Of a DNA stretch of 64,000 nt, positions 1 to 11,350 are shown piece after piece. The position numbers and the translations under genes are program-made. This DNA is from Ursus arctos (Eukaryota; Chordata; Mammalia; Carnivora; Ursidae), in contig NW_026622985.1 in the NCBI RefSeq assembly GCF_023065955.2, positions 77,985,931-78,049,930 on the forward strand, written 5' to 3'. Position 1 is the stretch's first letter. Every line of letters starts with the position of its first letter. A model generated the notes under the pieces. It saw only the letters and a list, made by a program, of their open reading frames with translations, was not told the origin of the DNA and ran no database searches.

Positions 1-300
1 GCAGGGCTGGGACTAGGGTGAGGTGGGTGAGGTGAGTGGGGCACTCAATTGGATGCAAATAAGGGAAAAAAAAAAAATCAGTGACCAGGATAAATGCTAC
101 CTAATGAAAAAGTTTTAAAAATCAAAATTAAGGCAAAAATCCACAAACAAAATATCAAAATATTAAAAAAAGGGAAGATCAATAACAGCACCATGCCAGC
201 ATGAGGAGCAAGAGGAAAACAGGGAACCCGATTCGATTCCAGCACCGGGCACAGGATGACAGCGGAGAGCACCGGGGAGCCCCCACCCCTTGAAGGAAGC
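1..300. repeat. Probable old dispersed repeat, family not named
   Basis: The block opens with G-rich 'tgaggtgggtgaggtgag' and runs into an A-rich part with 'cacaaacaaaatatc'. I have the impression of a dispersed mammalian repeat but cannot name the family. The element runs off the left edge, so neither ends nor orientation can be fixed. A short antisense open frame of 64 codons here has no recognisable motif and is treated as chance. Confidence 0.3.
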
Positions 301-3300
301 CGGGACTGAGAAAGATCAGATAGTACCCAGGTAGGCAGAAGTCTTAGAGAAGGTGGATTTTTGGTGGGCTTCTGTTTTGTTTGTTTTTAGCTTTTGAGGT
401 ATCACTGAGAAATAAAACTGTGAGATATTTAAAGCGTGCATCACGCATTGTGAAAGAATTCCTCCCATCTAGTGAATTAACCCAAGAGAGGTGTTTTTAT
501 TTTTATTTTTTTACTTTTTTTTTATGGGAGAAGAAACTTGAGCATGTTTATTTTCTGAGGTTAAAAAGAGCTGGTGATGGAGGAAGGGCGTGGAGAGTAA
601 GAAGTCAGAGAAGCATAGGGATGGGAGGGGGCGGGGCAGGAGGAAGGAGCTGAAGATGGGGAGGGACTAATTGTGGACAAGCTAGTGAGGAAAGGTCTGC
701 AGAATTAAGGGGTTTCCACTTAAGAACTGAACGTGCAGAAAGGTGCTTTTATCATCTGAGTAGCTCATCAGCACATCTCCCCTCTGCAGGTCATTCGTTT
801 TTTCTTCTGAAATGTTTATAACATTATGCACACCTTTCTGCATTTCTCCCCACCCCCAAATGTAGAGGAATTATTATGCAATAATATGCAATACTTCTCC
901 TCCTGTAATCTCCCTCTCTTTTCAACCAGTAGTTACTAAATGTGAAGATTTAATGGAGGAAGAACAAAGAAGCATTATAAGCACTGTTTGTAGAAAATGC
1001 TAGAAACGGTGCATAAGTGCCGCTCACATCACTTCCAAAGTGCTCTTGTCCAACCTTGGGGCGGGAATTAACGCCTCAGGCTGCAAAGACCGCGTCCCTG
1101 AGTTCACCACACTCTGCACCTTAGAGCAATTTTTCCGTAAAACACTTCTTTTATTTTAGCAATAAAATACCTACTAAAAAGGTGAAAAACAATGCAGGAA
1201 AATGCAGTAAATGTTTGTTATTCAGGGAAGGAAGTTATTCCTTCCAGCACTGCTATTGTTTGAGCTAAATTCCAGAGGTTTATGCTAATGGAACAGAATG
1301 CAGAACTACCCCCAGAGAATGATTTCTCCAACATGCTAAGTAGCCAGGCTGTCAAATTAGAGGAGTCTCTGAGGCTAGTGCTTTTCTGGTCATTTTTAAT
1401 TAGGCAATACTCTGGTGAAACCCTCACAATTAATCTAAAGAGTTGTTTATCTCCTACAGTAAATGGAAGGGGAATTTTTCAAGTATATGCAGTGGCTTGG
1501 TCTTTGTTACAATGTTATTTAGAAGAGTATGTCAGAACGTTTGAAACAGGACAAAACTGTTCTATAAAAAGTTTTAAAAAACTAAACAAACATAAGAAAA
1601 ACTAAACAAATGAACACAAATTTGCAGGAAAATTAACAAAGGAATGATGATCTTTTATAATAGGGTTTTTATTAATATTTAACTTATTTAACTTATCAGT
1701 ATTGAACTTATATTAAAATTATTTTTCAGTTGCATTTGTGTCTCAAAACACTCCAGGCATATCCATGTATTTACTAATAACAAAACCTATAGTAAGCCTT
1801 TCTACCTGTGAGACTTATTTGGGAAAGAATCGTATTTCTTCTTCTACCTAAGGGACCCAGACTTGTCTGCTTATTGACGCTCTATCCCGCGGATGCTATT
1901 ACGACATTAAACCTTTCCTGACCAAGCTATGTTTTTCATTAATAGTTATTGACTACCATAAATCAATTACTAAACAATGAAGCAATGAATTAATCAGTAA
2001 CTGTAGACAGAGTCTATGAGCTACATAGCTTTGTAACCCCAATAGAGCCTACTCTAGTGCCTGGAACATTAACAGGTCAACTAAATACTGAATTATTAAT
2101 TAAACATGTATTGCACAAATTGAAATACATTTATATTTACTTCAAGAAATTCTCCCTAAATTTCTGAGCTTCTGAGGAGAAAAGCACATATTTCTAGCAA
2201 CCTGGTCTTTAAAATCTTCATAGACTTTTTTTTTTTTTCCTGTAAAGGTAATAAGCTTTCTTTTGAATGTGGTGGAAGAAACTAGTAGATGATTTCTGAA
2301 TGTCTGGTTTTATAATAAGGCAGGTCACTGTCCTCAGGGTTTAGCAGTCACTAGAACCTGAGGGACTTTTATCTAATCTTCACCCTGCACCTGACTGCCA
2401 AGCAGAGCTAATCACTTACCTTCCAGTGAATTAATGGGTTCATCTGTAAAACACAATTGCCATCAAAGGACTTGAGAGGAAAAGACTAATGATAGAATGA
2501 CCAGAATGACAGGAGATTTAAAGATTCAACAATGCTATCAAAATTCATGACGAAGCCATTTTCCATACTTTCCCTCAATTGTAACAGTACTGCTTTTATG
2601 ACGATTGAATGCAATAAAAATAAGCTTGTAAGAGCTCTGTAGTGCTGTTTTGTATCTGCTGGGTTGATGCCAAATGTAAATCCCCTTGCTTTCAAAAATG
2701 TAAAATGTGAAGCACTTTGGAAATTCATGATGATTTCATTAGATGCCCAAGGAATCTGGATTCTGATAGACAACCCCCGCCCCCGCACCGCACCCATGAT
2801 TTTGATAAGGCTGCAAAATAAAGAGCAATTCCTTTATTTCTTTTTATCACCTTCTTCCTCTTCTATTTCCTCCCTCATTTTTCTATTACATTTTGAATTT
2901 GACTTTTATGTTTCTGCATCTTTGAGGCTTTCCATCCCTAAAACAATTGGAAGGTTTGTGCAGGCTCCAGGGTGCCATTTTCAGTGTCCGATGAGGTTCT
3001 CCCTTCGGTGTACGTCAAACAATCATTTTCAGGCTCTAGATAAAGAGCCAGAGTGCCCCAGAGATGCTGTAAGGCCACTGGGGGCTTGCCCGCCTGAGCT
3101 AGCTGTATCCTTCTCACTGCAATGTATATTTTTCAGGACAGTATGATAAATACTGGCTCAAAGGAGAATGATGGAACGTATACCTAAATTACATAAGATC
3201 TAGCTCTATTGAAAAATGGATTTTTTTTTCCAGGCAGAATAACATCTGTTCAAGGTAAGTAAGCATCACTCACAAGGGGATGGAAGATGTTAACTGAACC

Positions 3301-3685
3301 GATGTTGGGTCCACAGTGAAACAGAAGAACATCAGAACCAAGACACACATTGTTAAGATAGTTAGTAGGGTAATTTTAATCATCCACTTAACTTGACACA
3401 GCGATTGTAATATGTGGGAGGTTGATGTACAGAAGTCGGAACAAATGGAAATTCACAATTTCTAGACCAGTCATAACATAAAAAGCTGTTCCATGTATAA
3501 TCAGTATATGATATAAACCATGTTGGATGTAAAAGAAATCAAGAACACAATTTACTGAAAATAAGGCTGAAGACTAAAACTGAATATAACACGGCTCTAC
3601 ATTCTAACAGTTAATGATTGAAGTTTTAAGAAAGCTTCTTTCTGCAAGAATCCTAAGTAATCATTTTTACATACCATTTTTAAAT
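301..3685. other. Unique sequence, no gene or repeat recognised
   Basis: About 3.4 kb with no recognised transposable element. It includes a short G-rich patch near 600-640 with one GC-box-like site (ggggcggggc, 627-636) but no CpG island around it. A 160-codon open frame at 2664-3146 is AT/T-rich, with serine and phenylalanine runs that mirror local pyrimidine tracts; I see no domain in it. Nothing here supports a gene. Confidence 0.5.
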
Positions 3686-3872
3686 ATTTCTTAGCATTTT
3701 CTCATCCACTAGCTCACTTGAATCTCTAAATAACCTTATAATAAAAAAGTTACTATAATCTATATTTTAGAGCTTAAAAAGTTGAGAGAAAGAAATTACT
3801 AATTTGATAAGTAGAGTGAAGGGGCCTCTAGAACTCCAGTCCTGATTTAGTTCACCTGAGCCAAGGCCATTC
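3686..3872 (-). repeat. MIR SINE fragment
   Basis: Read antisense this follows the MIR layout: the 3' side (tttctcatccactagctcac) comes first, then the core (attttagagcttaaaaagttgaga), then the tRNA-related side (cctctagaactccagtcctga). It is strongly diverged, as expected for a mammal-wide repeat. Ends are approximate. Confidence 0.55.
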
Positions 3873-4142
3873 TCACATAAAGCTGTAACAATATCTGATA
3901 AAATAGAAATATCTATTACATTTTTTAAGCCATGTTCATTCAGAAAAAGAAACTGCCTAAGCTCTCAGATGCCTGAAAACCAGTCCCATAAAATTTAATT
4001 TTTTGGCCAGTCATAAAACAATGGAGGACATAATACCATCTTCATCCTGAGAGACTTCAAGTATATATGTTCCTAACTAAAAACTGCATCCTAACCTAAG
4101 AATAGTACATTTTGTTTCTACGCTATATTTCCCACATTATTT

Positions 4143-4222
4143 CATTACTGGATTCCTTCTTTCCTTCCTTTCTTCTTTCCCTCCTCCCTCCCCTGCTCCC
4201 TCCTTTCCTTCCTTTTTTTAGT
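4143..4222. repeat. Pyrimidine-rich (TTCC/TCCC)n tract
   Basis: An almost pure C/T stretch of about 75 bases with TTCC and TCCC units, interrupted. It is a low-complexity simple repeat. Confidence 0.85.
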
Positions 4223-4227
4223 AAGCA

Positions 4228-4330
4228 TGTATGTATAACTAGTAATTACCAAGCACTTACAGGGCACTGGGCAGTGTGCTAGGCTCTCCGTTGCAAACAT
4301 TTTAAAGTACAATAAGAGAAACAGGAAGAA
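4228..4330 (-). repeat. MIR or L2 3'-end fragment
   Basis: The stretch 'ccaagcacttacagggcactgggcagtgtgctaggc', read in pieces, matches the antisense of the common MIR/L2 3' end (…gcctggcacatagtaagcgct…). It is too short and diverged to choose between the two families. Confidence 0.45.
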
Positions 4331-5230
4331 ATGAAATGAGTCAGCTATTCTGGGGATCGGTTTAGTCACAGCTGATCCCAGCTGCAGGCCCAGAGTGTTG
4401 GGCTGGGCCGCCTTGTATTCCAACCACATGCAGTGCAGATAAAGAGAAGCACAGCACCTGGTCAGTTCCCACTGCTGGCCCCTTTAGAGCTTTTACCTTA
4501 GTTAATGCCAGTGATTATATATGTAAAGGGTATGTATTAATCCTTGTACCAAATATGGGAGGGACTTCAGAGACTTCTAGTCTCATGGTTCTTAAATCTA
4601 ACCAGGCACCACAGGCACGGGGAGTTCTTATAATGGATGGATTTTTGAGCTCTACCAAGGAAATTAGTATGTACAGGAAAGTTAAAAAAAAAAATTTTGT
4701 TCTTCTGATAAACTCTCGCAGTGATTGCTGAGAAACCTGTTTAAAATGACATTGGAAATCTTTAGACTGTAATCTGCTTTGATTTTTATTATTTCAAGAT
4801 CTAAAATCAAGTCCCAATAGTCAAGTTTTATGAGAAAGTATTTGGTCGTAGAAATACGACCAGAAGTACAGAATTGCTATCCCAGTCTACCTAGCCAAAA
4901 CCCCTGCCCAGGAGACTGGAAGGTGACAGAAGTAAACAGAGTATGCCAGGGTAGAGACATCTGGACCCCTCTGAGGTAAGCTAAGAAGATGAGATATGCA
5001 CAGACTCGTCCTCATCCACTGCTAATGGTATGGTCGCGCAACCCTGAAGCCACCAGCTGGGACTGTGGCTTCCTGATCTCCCAGCTTCCTAATGATAAAG
5101 ATATGGTGGGCCAGTTCTGGGATGGTGCTCTTGGAGTCACTTCTGAAGGCCCAACCTGGAGCTTTCCTTGCCAGGCCCTTCCAAAAAAAAACTGTAAGCA
5201 CTAATTTATCATGCTATTCCCTTCTGCTCA
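4331..5230. other. Unique sequence, nothing recognised
   Basis: No repeat family or gene recognised. A 71-codon open frame at 4989-5204 has no motif and no splice or promoter context that I can support. Confidence 0.45.
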
Positions 5231-5234
5231 AAAT

Positions 5235-5870
5235 GGAGCGTTTTCTATTCTCTGTCAAAGAGTGCTAAGTGATAAAGCCTGAAGAATGGAAAGGAGCCAT
5301 GTGACAAATCTGGAAAAGAGAATTCTAGGCAGAGAAAACAGGAGGTGCAGAGGACAGTGAAGCTGGAAAAGGACTTGGCGTGTTCAAGGACCAAAACAGT
5401 TGCTGTGGGTGGAGCAGAGTGAACAGGTGGTAATGGGAAGGATGACACAGAGCCGGAGACAGATCAGGGCCCTGTCAGTGAGATCAAGTTCAGATTTTTT
5501 CAGAAGTATACTAGAAAGTCAACAAAGAGTTTCAATCAGGCACAACTGAATAATAAGGGCATTACTCTGAATGCCTTGTAGAGAAAGAAAGCAAGATGAC
5601 TAGTTACGGAGCTGTTGGAGGGGGGCGTGGAGGAGGAGGAGAAGTCAAGTGAAGGAGAAACTAAAGATGAGTGCTCAGCTTTTGGCTGAATCAAAGGATA
5701 GGTACGGTACGAGTCATTGAAATGGGGATTCCTGGGATAGAATAAGCTTGGGTTCAAGGCATCAAGTTTTTTGCTTGTTCTTTTGTTTTGTTTTGGTTTT
5801 GGTTTTGTTTTTTTTGCACAAGTTGAATTTGAAATGCTAACTGGACATCCAAGGGACTATGTCAAGGAAA
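5235..5870 (-). repeat. L2 LINE, antisense, internal part
   Basis: The run 'gacttggcgtgttcaagga' corresponds to the antisense of the L2 motif around tcgaacacgccaagc near the end of its ORF2. Downstream pieces such as 'gctaactggacatccaagg' match the antisense of the L2 reverse-transcriptase half. It is heavily mutated and non-coding. The order of motifs supports a minus-strand L2. Boundaries are approximate. Confidence 0.6.
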
Positions 5871-6012
5871 AGTTATAAATAAGAGTCTATAAAAGAACAG
5901 TTTTCCATCTACAGACCCTCATCTGAGCCAGGTCAAATTGTTTTAGCACAAGATTAAAAAAAAAAACAAACCACCAAACAAACAAAACAAAACAAAACAA
6001 AAAAAACAACCC
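5771..6012. repeat. Two mirrored low-complexity tracts: (TTTTG)n and (CAAAA)n
   Basis: A G/T tract at about 5775-5815 built from ttttg units, and an A/C tract at about 5955-6010 built from caaaa units, lie 140 bases apart and are roughly complementary. They could pair as a loose hairpin but are best explained as simple repeats or decayed poly(A) tails. Confidence 0.6.
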
Positions 6013-7090
6013 TCTGAGCACAGCGCATCCAAGCACTTATTTCTTATGTTGGCTGTTCTCAAAGACCATCGGCAGCTCTAGTCTATTAACCCCACAACTG
6101 CAGCCGCTGTGCTTTCCCCATATTCATGAACACTTCCCTCAGACCCAGTAAGGTCTGGACCTCTCCTGCCTACCTATCAGCAACAAATAACTACATCAGA
6201 CTGTCTGGTCATCTACAAACCTCCTGCTGTTTCCTTCATACTCCCAACCCAGAGCAGTAACCCCAAGACCACAAGCTCCAGTCTTCCCAACTTGCTGTCC
6301 TAACTGCCTACAAAAGCCAACTTGGGGCTTTCTTTTTCAAAACAGTTTTTTTTTTTTCCCTTTTCTTATAGTCAGTCTTAGACTCTTGACTTTTCAGTCT
6401 AATTGGCCTAATTTAAAAATCAAGTTGGCGGCAACATTTTCCATAACTATCTGGAGTTATGAAGCAGTTAGCCAAAGAAGTGTATTTGACAGCTAAGTTA
6501 TTTCTCTACAGAAATGCACTGAAATTTAGAAAGTGATAGTTAGGCTTGTAATATCTACTATTTTTCTATAATACCTTTGCTCCCCTGTGGCATCAGCTTA
6601 TGTTATTCTCCCAGCGTTCCCAAAGGCGTGTGCTGCTAGAAAGTATGACTTCAGGATGCATCGTGCCCAACATTCCAGTAATCCTTTCCCAGGTACCCCT
6701 GTGGGAGGCTGGTGCTCACCTCTGCCCTCTGTCACACACCCTTTGTTGTTCAAAACCTCAACTACATCTTCTATTCCATTTGTGCCTATCCCCAGAAACG
6801 TTAAGAGATAAGAAACTTCATTCTCCCTGAGGGTGTTTTTAAGGATCATTTTACTCTCATGCATAGACAGAGTATTTGAGAATATTTGTAGGCACAGGAT
6901 AAAGTATCAGTGAAGAGGGAGAGACCAAAGAGATGGGAGCCATTGAGAAAGGAAAGCATGGGAGAGAAGAGGCAGGGTCATAAACATGAGTGGAGGGGTT
7001 ATTCTCCAAACAAGACAGGCGAGCTCTTCCTCCGTTGATGAGGAGGAGAAATAAACACACCAAGGGGAGCAGGAAGAGGATAAGAGTTTC
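6013..7090. other. Unrecognised sequence, purine-rich toward its right end
   Basis: No gene or repeat is clearly recognised. From about 6905 to 7090 the strand is purine-rich (gaagaggga…, gaggaggaga…) and may be more of the decayed antisense LINE to the left. Overlapping open frames on both strands around 6587-6864 are below 90 codons and have no motif. Confidence 0.4.
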
Positions 7091-7438
7091 TTAATTTTTC
7101 TTTTGAGGTGGAGAAAAGTAACTGCAGGAAAGATGACATTAGAGAGGCTAAACATTTTCCTTAAAGAAGTAGAGAATAAGATCATTTGCTTGGGAAGTGT
7201 AGCAGGTTATGAAAAAGGCTTAAGGTCACCTCTATGAGAAATGCTTTTGGGCATCAGTAAAAAGGTTATAACTGTGGAGAGAGCGCGAATGACAGTGGAT
7301 GACGGCACAATCACAAAATGGTGTAGTCGCTGGAACCCTGTAGCTGTCAGGTAATTCTGGATAGGGAACAGGTAGAAAGCATGGACAATGGAGCTGATCC
7401 CAGAGGCAAGTGATTCTAGAGACTGGACATGGAAAGCA
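7091..7438 (+). repeat. Left arm of a long inverted duplication
   Basis: This 348-base segment is the reverse complement of 10749-11094. By eye about 19 positions differ plus one or two single-base gaps, so identity is roughly 94%. The match begins at 'ttaattttt', includes 'aggtggagaaaagtaactgc' and ends at 'catggaaagca'. Homology stops abruptly at both ends. The sequence itself may derive from an old repeat, but independent copies of a mammal-wide repeat would not be this alike. Confidence 0.88.
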
Positions 7439-7616
7439 TTAATGTGATTAACTGAGAGGTCCAGGCTTAGCGGGATGGAGGGAGAAACAGGAGCCTGCTG
7501 GGCCTACACATAATTGCAAGTGAGCCATCCAGGGACATCAGAGGTGGGAGTGACAGAGCTCAGTAGACACAGCCATCCCTTGCCCTCCTTTATGCTATGA
7601 ACAAGTCTGCTCAAAA
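7439..7616. other. Unique spacer between left arm and SINEC
   Basis: Not matched by the sequence next to the right arm, so the duplication ends at 7438. No feature recognised. Confidence 0.5.
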
Positions 7617-7629
7617 AGAGACAATTAAG

Positions 7630-7828
7630 GGGCACCTGGGTGGCACAGCGGTTAAGCGTCTGCCTTCGGCTCAGGGCGTGATCCCGGCGTTATGGGATCG
7701 AGCCCCACATCAGGCTCCTCCGCTATGAGCCTGCTTCTTCCTCTCCCACTCCCCTTGCTTGTGTTTCCTCTCTCTCTGGCTGTCTCTATCTCTGTCAAAT
7801 AAATAAATAAAATCTTAAAAAAAAAAAG
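7630..7828 (+). mobile_element. SINEC (tRNA-derived SINE), near full length
   Basis: It begins gggcacctgggtggcaca, has an A-box region (tggcacagcggttaagcg), a B-box-like region (gggatcgagccccac), a CT-rich body and ends in (aaat)n, aaatctt and an A tail. Flanking 13-base direct repeats agagacaattaag at 7617-7629 and 7829-7841 are an exact target-site duplication, the mark of L1-mediated insertion. The subfamily is the one I associate with bears and panda. Few differences from the copies at 55211 and 62939 suggest a fairly recent insertion. It lies in the loop of the inverted duplication. Confidence 0.95.
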
Positions 7829-7841
7829 AGAGACAATTAAG

Positions 7842-8400
7842 AAAAATAAAGTAGGTCAGTAGCCATGCTTTCCCTACATACAATTTTGAGGAGTTATGGT
7901 TTTCAATGTAGCCTTTATTTCCACTTCAAAGGATTGTGACAGCTAATGTTCGAAAAATACACATTGCCCCACACTACATATTACCAACTTACATATTTAT
8001 TAAAAATTTACAAAGCAATTATCTAATCAAAATAATAATAGACCTTAAGTTACCAGTTCTTTTGGTTAATATCTAGGTAATTTTATGGAAATATTTATTT
8101 ATTTAGAAACTATGCTAAGAATATAATTTAAGATACCTATTTTCTTATTTCTAGAAGTAACTCTTTCATAAGAATACAATTGACTGGATCCCTTAATTTG
8201 AATAGTGATGCCTTTCAGAATTTCAGTGGATTATTTCTACTTGTCTCATTTTTCCACAAAGAAGGCTAAGCTTGCTCCATATTGGGAAGTGTTAAAAACA
8301 AACAAACAAACAAACGCATTCTTCAGACACCAGGTGTGTTTATACTTGAATATGTCAGGCTCAGTTTCTGAAACAAGGGGAAAGACTTGGGATTTTTTGG
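7842..8400. other. AT-rich unique sequence
   Basis: No gene or repeat recognised. The (aaac)n run at about 8300-8315 is a short simple repeat. Confidence 0.45.
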
Positions 8401-8404
8401 GTTT

Positions 8405-10500
8405 TTAAAGTTTTTATTTAAATTCCAGTTAGTTAACATACAGTGTAATATTAGTTTCAGGTGTACAAGGTAGTGAGTCAACATATCCATACAACATCTG
8501 GTGTTCACCATGACAAGTGCACTCCATAATCCCCCACCTATTTCACCCATCCTCCCACCCACCTCCCCTCTGGTAACCATCTGTTTGTTCCCTAGAGGCA
8601 AGTGTGTTTTTTGGTTTGCCTCCCTCTCTCTTTTATTTTCCCTTTGCTCATTTGTTTTGTTTCTTAAGTTCCACATATGAGTGAAATCATATGGTACTTG
8701 TCTTTCTCTGACTGACTTATTGGGCTTAGCATTATACTCTCTAGCTCCATCCACATCATTGCAAATGGCAAGATTCCATTCTTTGTTATGGCTGAATAAT
8801 ATTCCATTGTATATACACACCACATCTTCTTTATCCCTCCATCTGTTGATGGACACTTGGGCTGTTTCCACAGTTTGATTATTGTAGATAATGCTGCTAC
8901 AAACACTGGGGTGCATGTATCCCTTTGAAGTAGTATTTTTGTATTCTTTGGGTAAATACCTAGTAGTGCAATGGCTGGATTGTAGAGTGGTTCTATTTTT
9001 AACTTTCTGAGGAAACTCCACACTGTTTTCCACAGTGGCTGCCCCAGTTTGCATTCTCGCCATGAGTGCAAAAGTGTTCCCCGTTCTCCATACCCTCACC
9101 AACACCTGTTGTTCCCCATGTTGTTAATTTTAGCTTGTTCTGGCAGGTGACGTGAAACCTCATTGTAGTTTTGATTTGTTTTTCCCTGATGATAAGTGAT
9201 GTTAAGCATCTTTTCATATGTCTGTTGGCCACCTGTATATCATCTTTGGAGAAATGTCTATTCATGTTTTCTGTCCATTATTTAACTGGATTATTCATAG
9301 TTTGGGTTTTGAGTTTTATAAGTTCTTTATATATTTTGGATACTAACCCTTTATTAGATATGTCATTTCAAATATCTTATCGCATTCAGTAGTTGCCTTT
9401 TAGCTTTGTTGATTATTTCCTTGCCTATGCAGAAGCTTTTTATTTTGATGAAGTCCTAATAGTTTATTTTTGCTTTTGTTTCCCTTGCCGCAGGAGACAT
9501 ATTTAGAAAGAAGTTGCTACAGATGTCAAAGAGGTTACTGCCTGTGTCCTCCTTTAGGATTTTGGTGGTTTCAGGTCTCACATTTTGATCTTTCATCCAT
9601 TTTAAATTTGTTTTTGTATGATATAAGAAAGTGGTTCCATTTCATTCGTTTGCATGTTGCTGTCCAGTTTTCCCAACACCATTGGTTGAAGAGACTATGT
9701 TTTCCCATCGGATATTCTTTACTGCTTTGTCAAAGATTAACTGACCATATAGCTGTGGGTTCATTTCTGGGTTTTCTATCCTGTTCTATTGATCCATGTG
9801 TCTCTTTTTGTGCCAGTACCATACTGTTTTGGTCATTACAGCTTTGTAATATAACTTAAAGTCCGGACTTGTGATGCCTCCAGTTTTGCTTTTCTTTGTC
9901 AAGGTCGCTTTGGCTATTTGGGTCTTTTGTGGTTCTATATACATTTTAGGATTGTTCGTTCTAGCTCTGTGAAAAATGCTGGTGGTATTTTGATAGGGAT
10001 TGCATTCAATGTGTAGATTGCTTTGGGTAGTAGACACATTTTGACAATATTAGTTCTTCCAATCCAAGAGCATGGACTGTCTTTCCATTTCTTTGTGTCA
10101 TTTTCAATTTCTTATATTAGTGTTTTATAGTTTTCAGAGTGTAGGTTTTCACCTCTTGGTTAGGTTTATTCCTAGGTTATCTTGTTATTTTTGGTGAAAT
10201 TGTAAATGGGATTGATTTCTTAGTTTCTTTTTCTGCTGATTCATTATTGGTATATAGAAATGCAACAGATTTCTGTACATTGATTTTGTATCCTGCAATT
10301 TTACTAAATTCATGTATCAGTTCTACCAATTCTTTGGCGTATTTGGATTTTCTATATAGAGTATCATGTCATTTGCAAATAGTGAAAGTTTTACTTCTTC
10401 CCTGCCCATTGGGATGTCTTTTATTTCTTTTTGTTGTCTGATTGCTATGGCTAGGGCTTCCAGTACTACATTAAATATGGTGGTGAGAATGGACATCAAC
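8405..10500 (-). mobile_element. LINE-1, 5'-truncated, antisense, decayed ORF2
   Basis: On the minus strand this is about 2.1 kb of L1, from the reverse-transcriptase part of ORF2 to the 3' end. The C-terminus is readable in frame at 8664-9071, including the L1 ORF2p signature KKMWCVYTMEYYSAITKNGI. The 3' UTR follows (8405-8660), with T-rich sequence at 8390-8415 as the remains of the A tail. The frame is split among several short frames by shifts and stops, so it cannot encode a working protein. The right end at about 10500 is an abrupt 5' truncation near the antisense of the ORF2 stretch before 'gaatggacatc'. I found no target-site duplication. The 260-codon frame at 8323-9105 is only partly in the ORF2 frame. 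Confidence 0.93.
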
Positions 10501-10504
10501 AGGG

Positions 10505-10748
10505 GGAATGATTTGATTCACAGAGGTTCTAGATTTTAATTTAGAAATATCACAGCCTGGGGTGCATCAGGTATAAGAACTTGAAGTGATGACATCTGCC
10601 TCTCTGTTGGTGAGTTCCTTTGCTGATACGAGGTTGGAGGCCAGAATTTGTCTGGGTAGTGTCTCCTCTGGTTACTTTGCGAGAGCATCATGGCCAAGTG
10701 AGAGTCAGAGGTAGATGTAACCAGATGCAAAATTTAGATCTTCCATTT
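10505..10748. other. Orphan 244-bp segment between L1 and right arm
   Basis: It is not L1 and not part of the inverted arms. GC content is slightly higher than its surroundings. Read on the minus strand it is open for 64 codons (10536-10730) with a polar composition, but I recognise no protein. It could be original unique sequence or a piece carried in with the rearrangement. Confidence 0.5.
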
Positions 10749-11094
10749 GCTTTCCATGTCCAGTCTCTAGAATCACTTGCCTCTGGGATCAGCTCCATTG
10801 TCCATGCTTTCTACCTGTTCCCTGTCCAGAATTACCTGACAGCTACAGGGTTCTAGTGACTAGACCATTATGTGTCTGTGCCATCATCCACTGTCATTCA
10901 GGCTCTCTCCACAATTATTAACTTTTTATTGATGCCCAAAGACATTTCTCATAGAGGTGACCTTAAGCCTTTTTCGTAACCTGCTACACTTCCCAAGCAA
11001 ATGATCTTATTCCCTACTTCTTTAAGGAAAATGTTTAGCCTCTCTAATGTCATCTTTCCTGCAGTTACTTTTCTCCACCTCAAAAGAAAATTAA
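10749..11094 (-). repeat. Right arm of the long inverted duplication
   Basis: Reverse-complement copy of 7091-7438, from 'gctttccatgtccagtctct' to 'caaaagaaaattaa'. Mismatches are scattered, with a more diverged central patch near 10850-10930. The copies therefore diverged after one duplication and were not kept identical by gene conversion. The right end is followed after one base by an 18-base AT-rich near-palindrome. Confidence 0.88.
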
Positions 11095-11095
11095 T

Positions 11096-11113
11096 GTATA
11101 ATACATATTATAC
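11096..11113. repeat. AT-rich palindrome at the duplication breakpoint
   Basis: GTATAATACATATTATAC has perfect 8-base inverted halves around a 2-base loop. It starts one base beyond the end of the right arm. Such a site can form a hairpin and is a plausible place for template switching; that role is inference. Confidence 0.7.
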
Positions 11114-11120
11114 ATTATGA

Positions 11121-11350
11121 GAGAATGGAAATACCTGGCTGTTGGAGTCAAAACAGACATGAGTTTAATTCCTAGTTAGCCACTTATTCAGTAGGAGGTT
11201 TTAGGAAAGTTCTTTAACCTCTGTGAAACTCAGAATTTTTACCCATAAAGTGGGTAATATGTACTTTACAAAGTTATTGTAAAGAATAAATCAATAAATA
11301 ATATATTTAAGCATTTTGCATAATTCTTGGCACACAGTCAATAAATTGTC
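11121..11350 (+). repeat. MIR SINE
   Basis: The MIR order is visible: 'ttggagtcaaaacagacatg', core 'cttattcagtaggaggtttt', 'tctttaacctctgtgaaac', then 'aaagtgggtaatatgtac', 'ttgtaaagaataaat' and the 3' end 'ttcttggcacacagtcaata'. Nearly full length and diverged. Confidence 0.8.

Noticed and set aside
600..660. CpG-island promoter around a GC box
   Set aside because: The G-rich patch is under 60 bases with almost no CpG and no downstream exon or open frame.
2664..3146. 160-codon plus-strand open frame
   Set aside because: Low-complexity Ser/Leu/Phe runs over a T/C-rich tract, with no recognised domain or splice context.
4145..4429. Minus frame with Lys/Glu/Gly-rich tail
   Set aside because: The tail is the translated complement of the TTCC simple repeat.
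8323..9105. Longest open frame in the window, 260 codons, minus strand
   Set aside because: It lies in the antisense L1 and its right-hand part runs through L1 3' UTR into unique sequence. It is a broken LINE frame plus chance extension, not a host gene.
7091..11094. CRISPR array or prokaryotic-type direct repeat system
   Set aside because: No regularly spaced short repeats occur anywhere in the window, and the genome is clearly mammalian.
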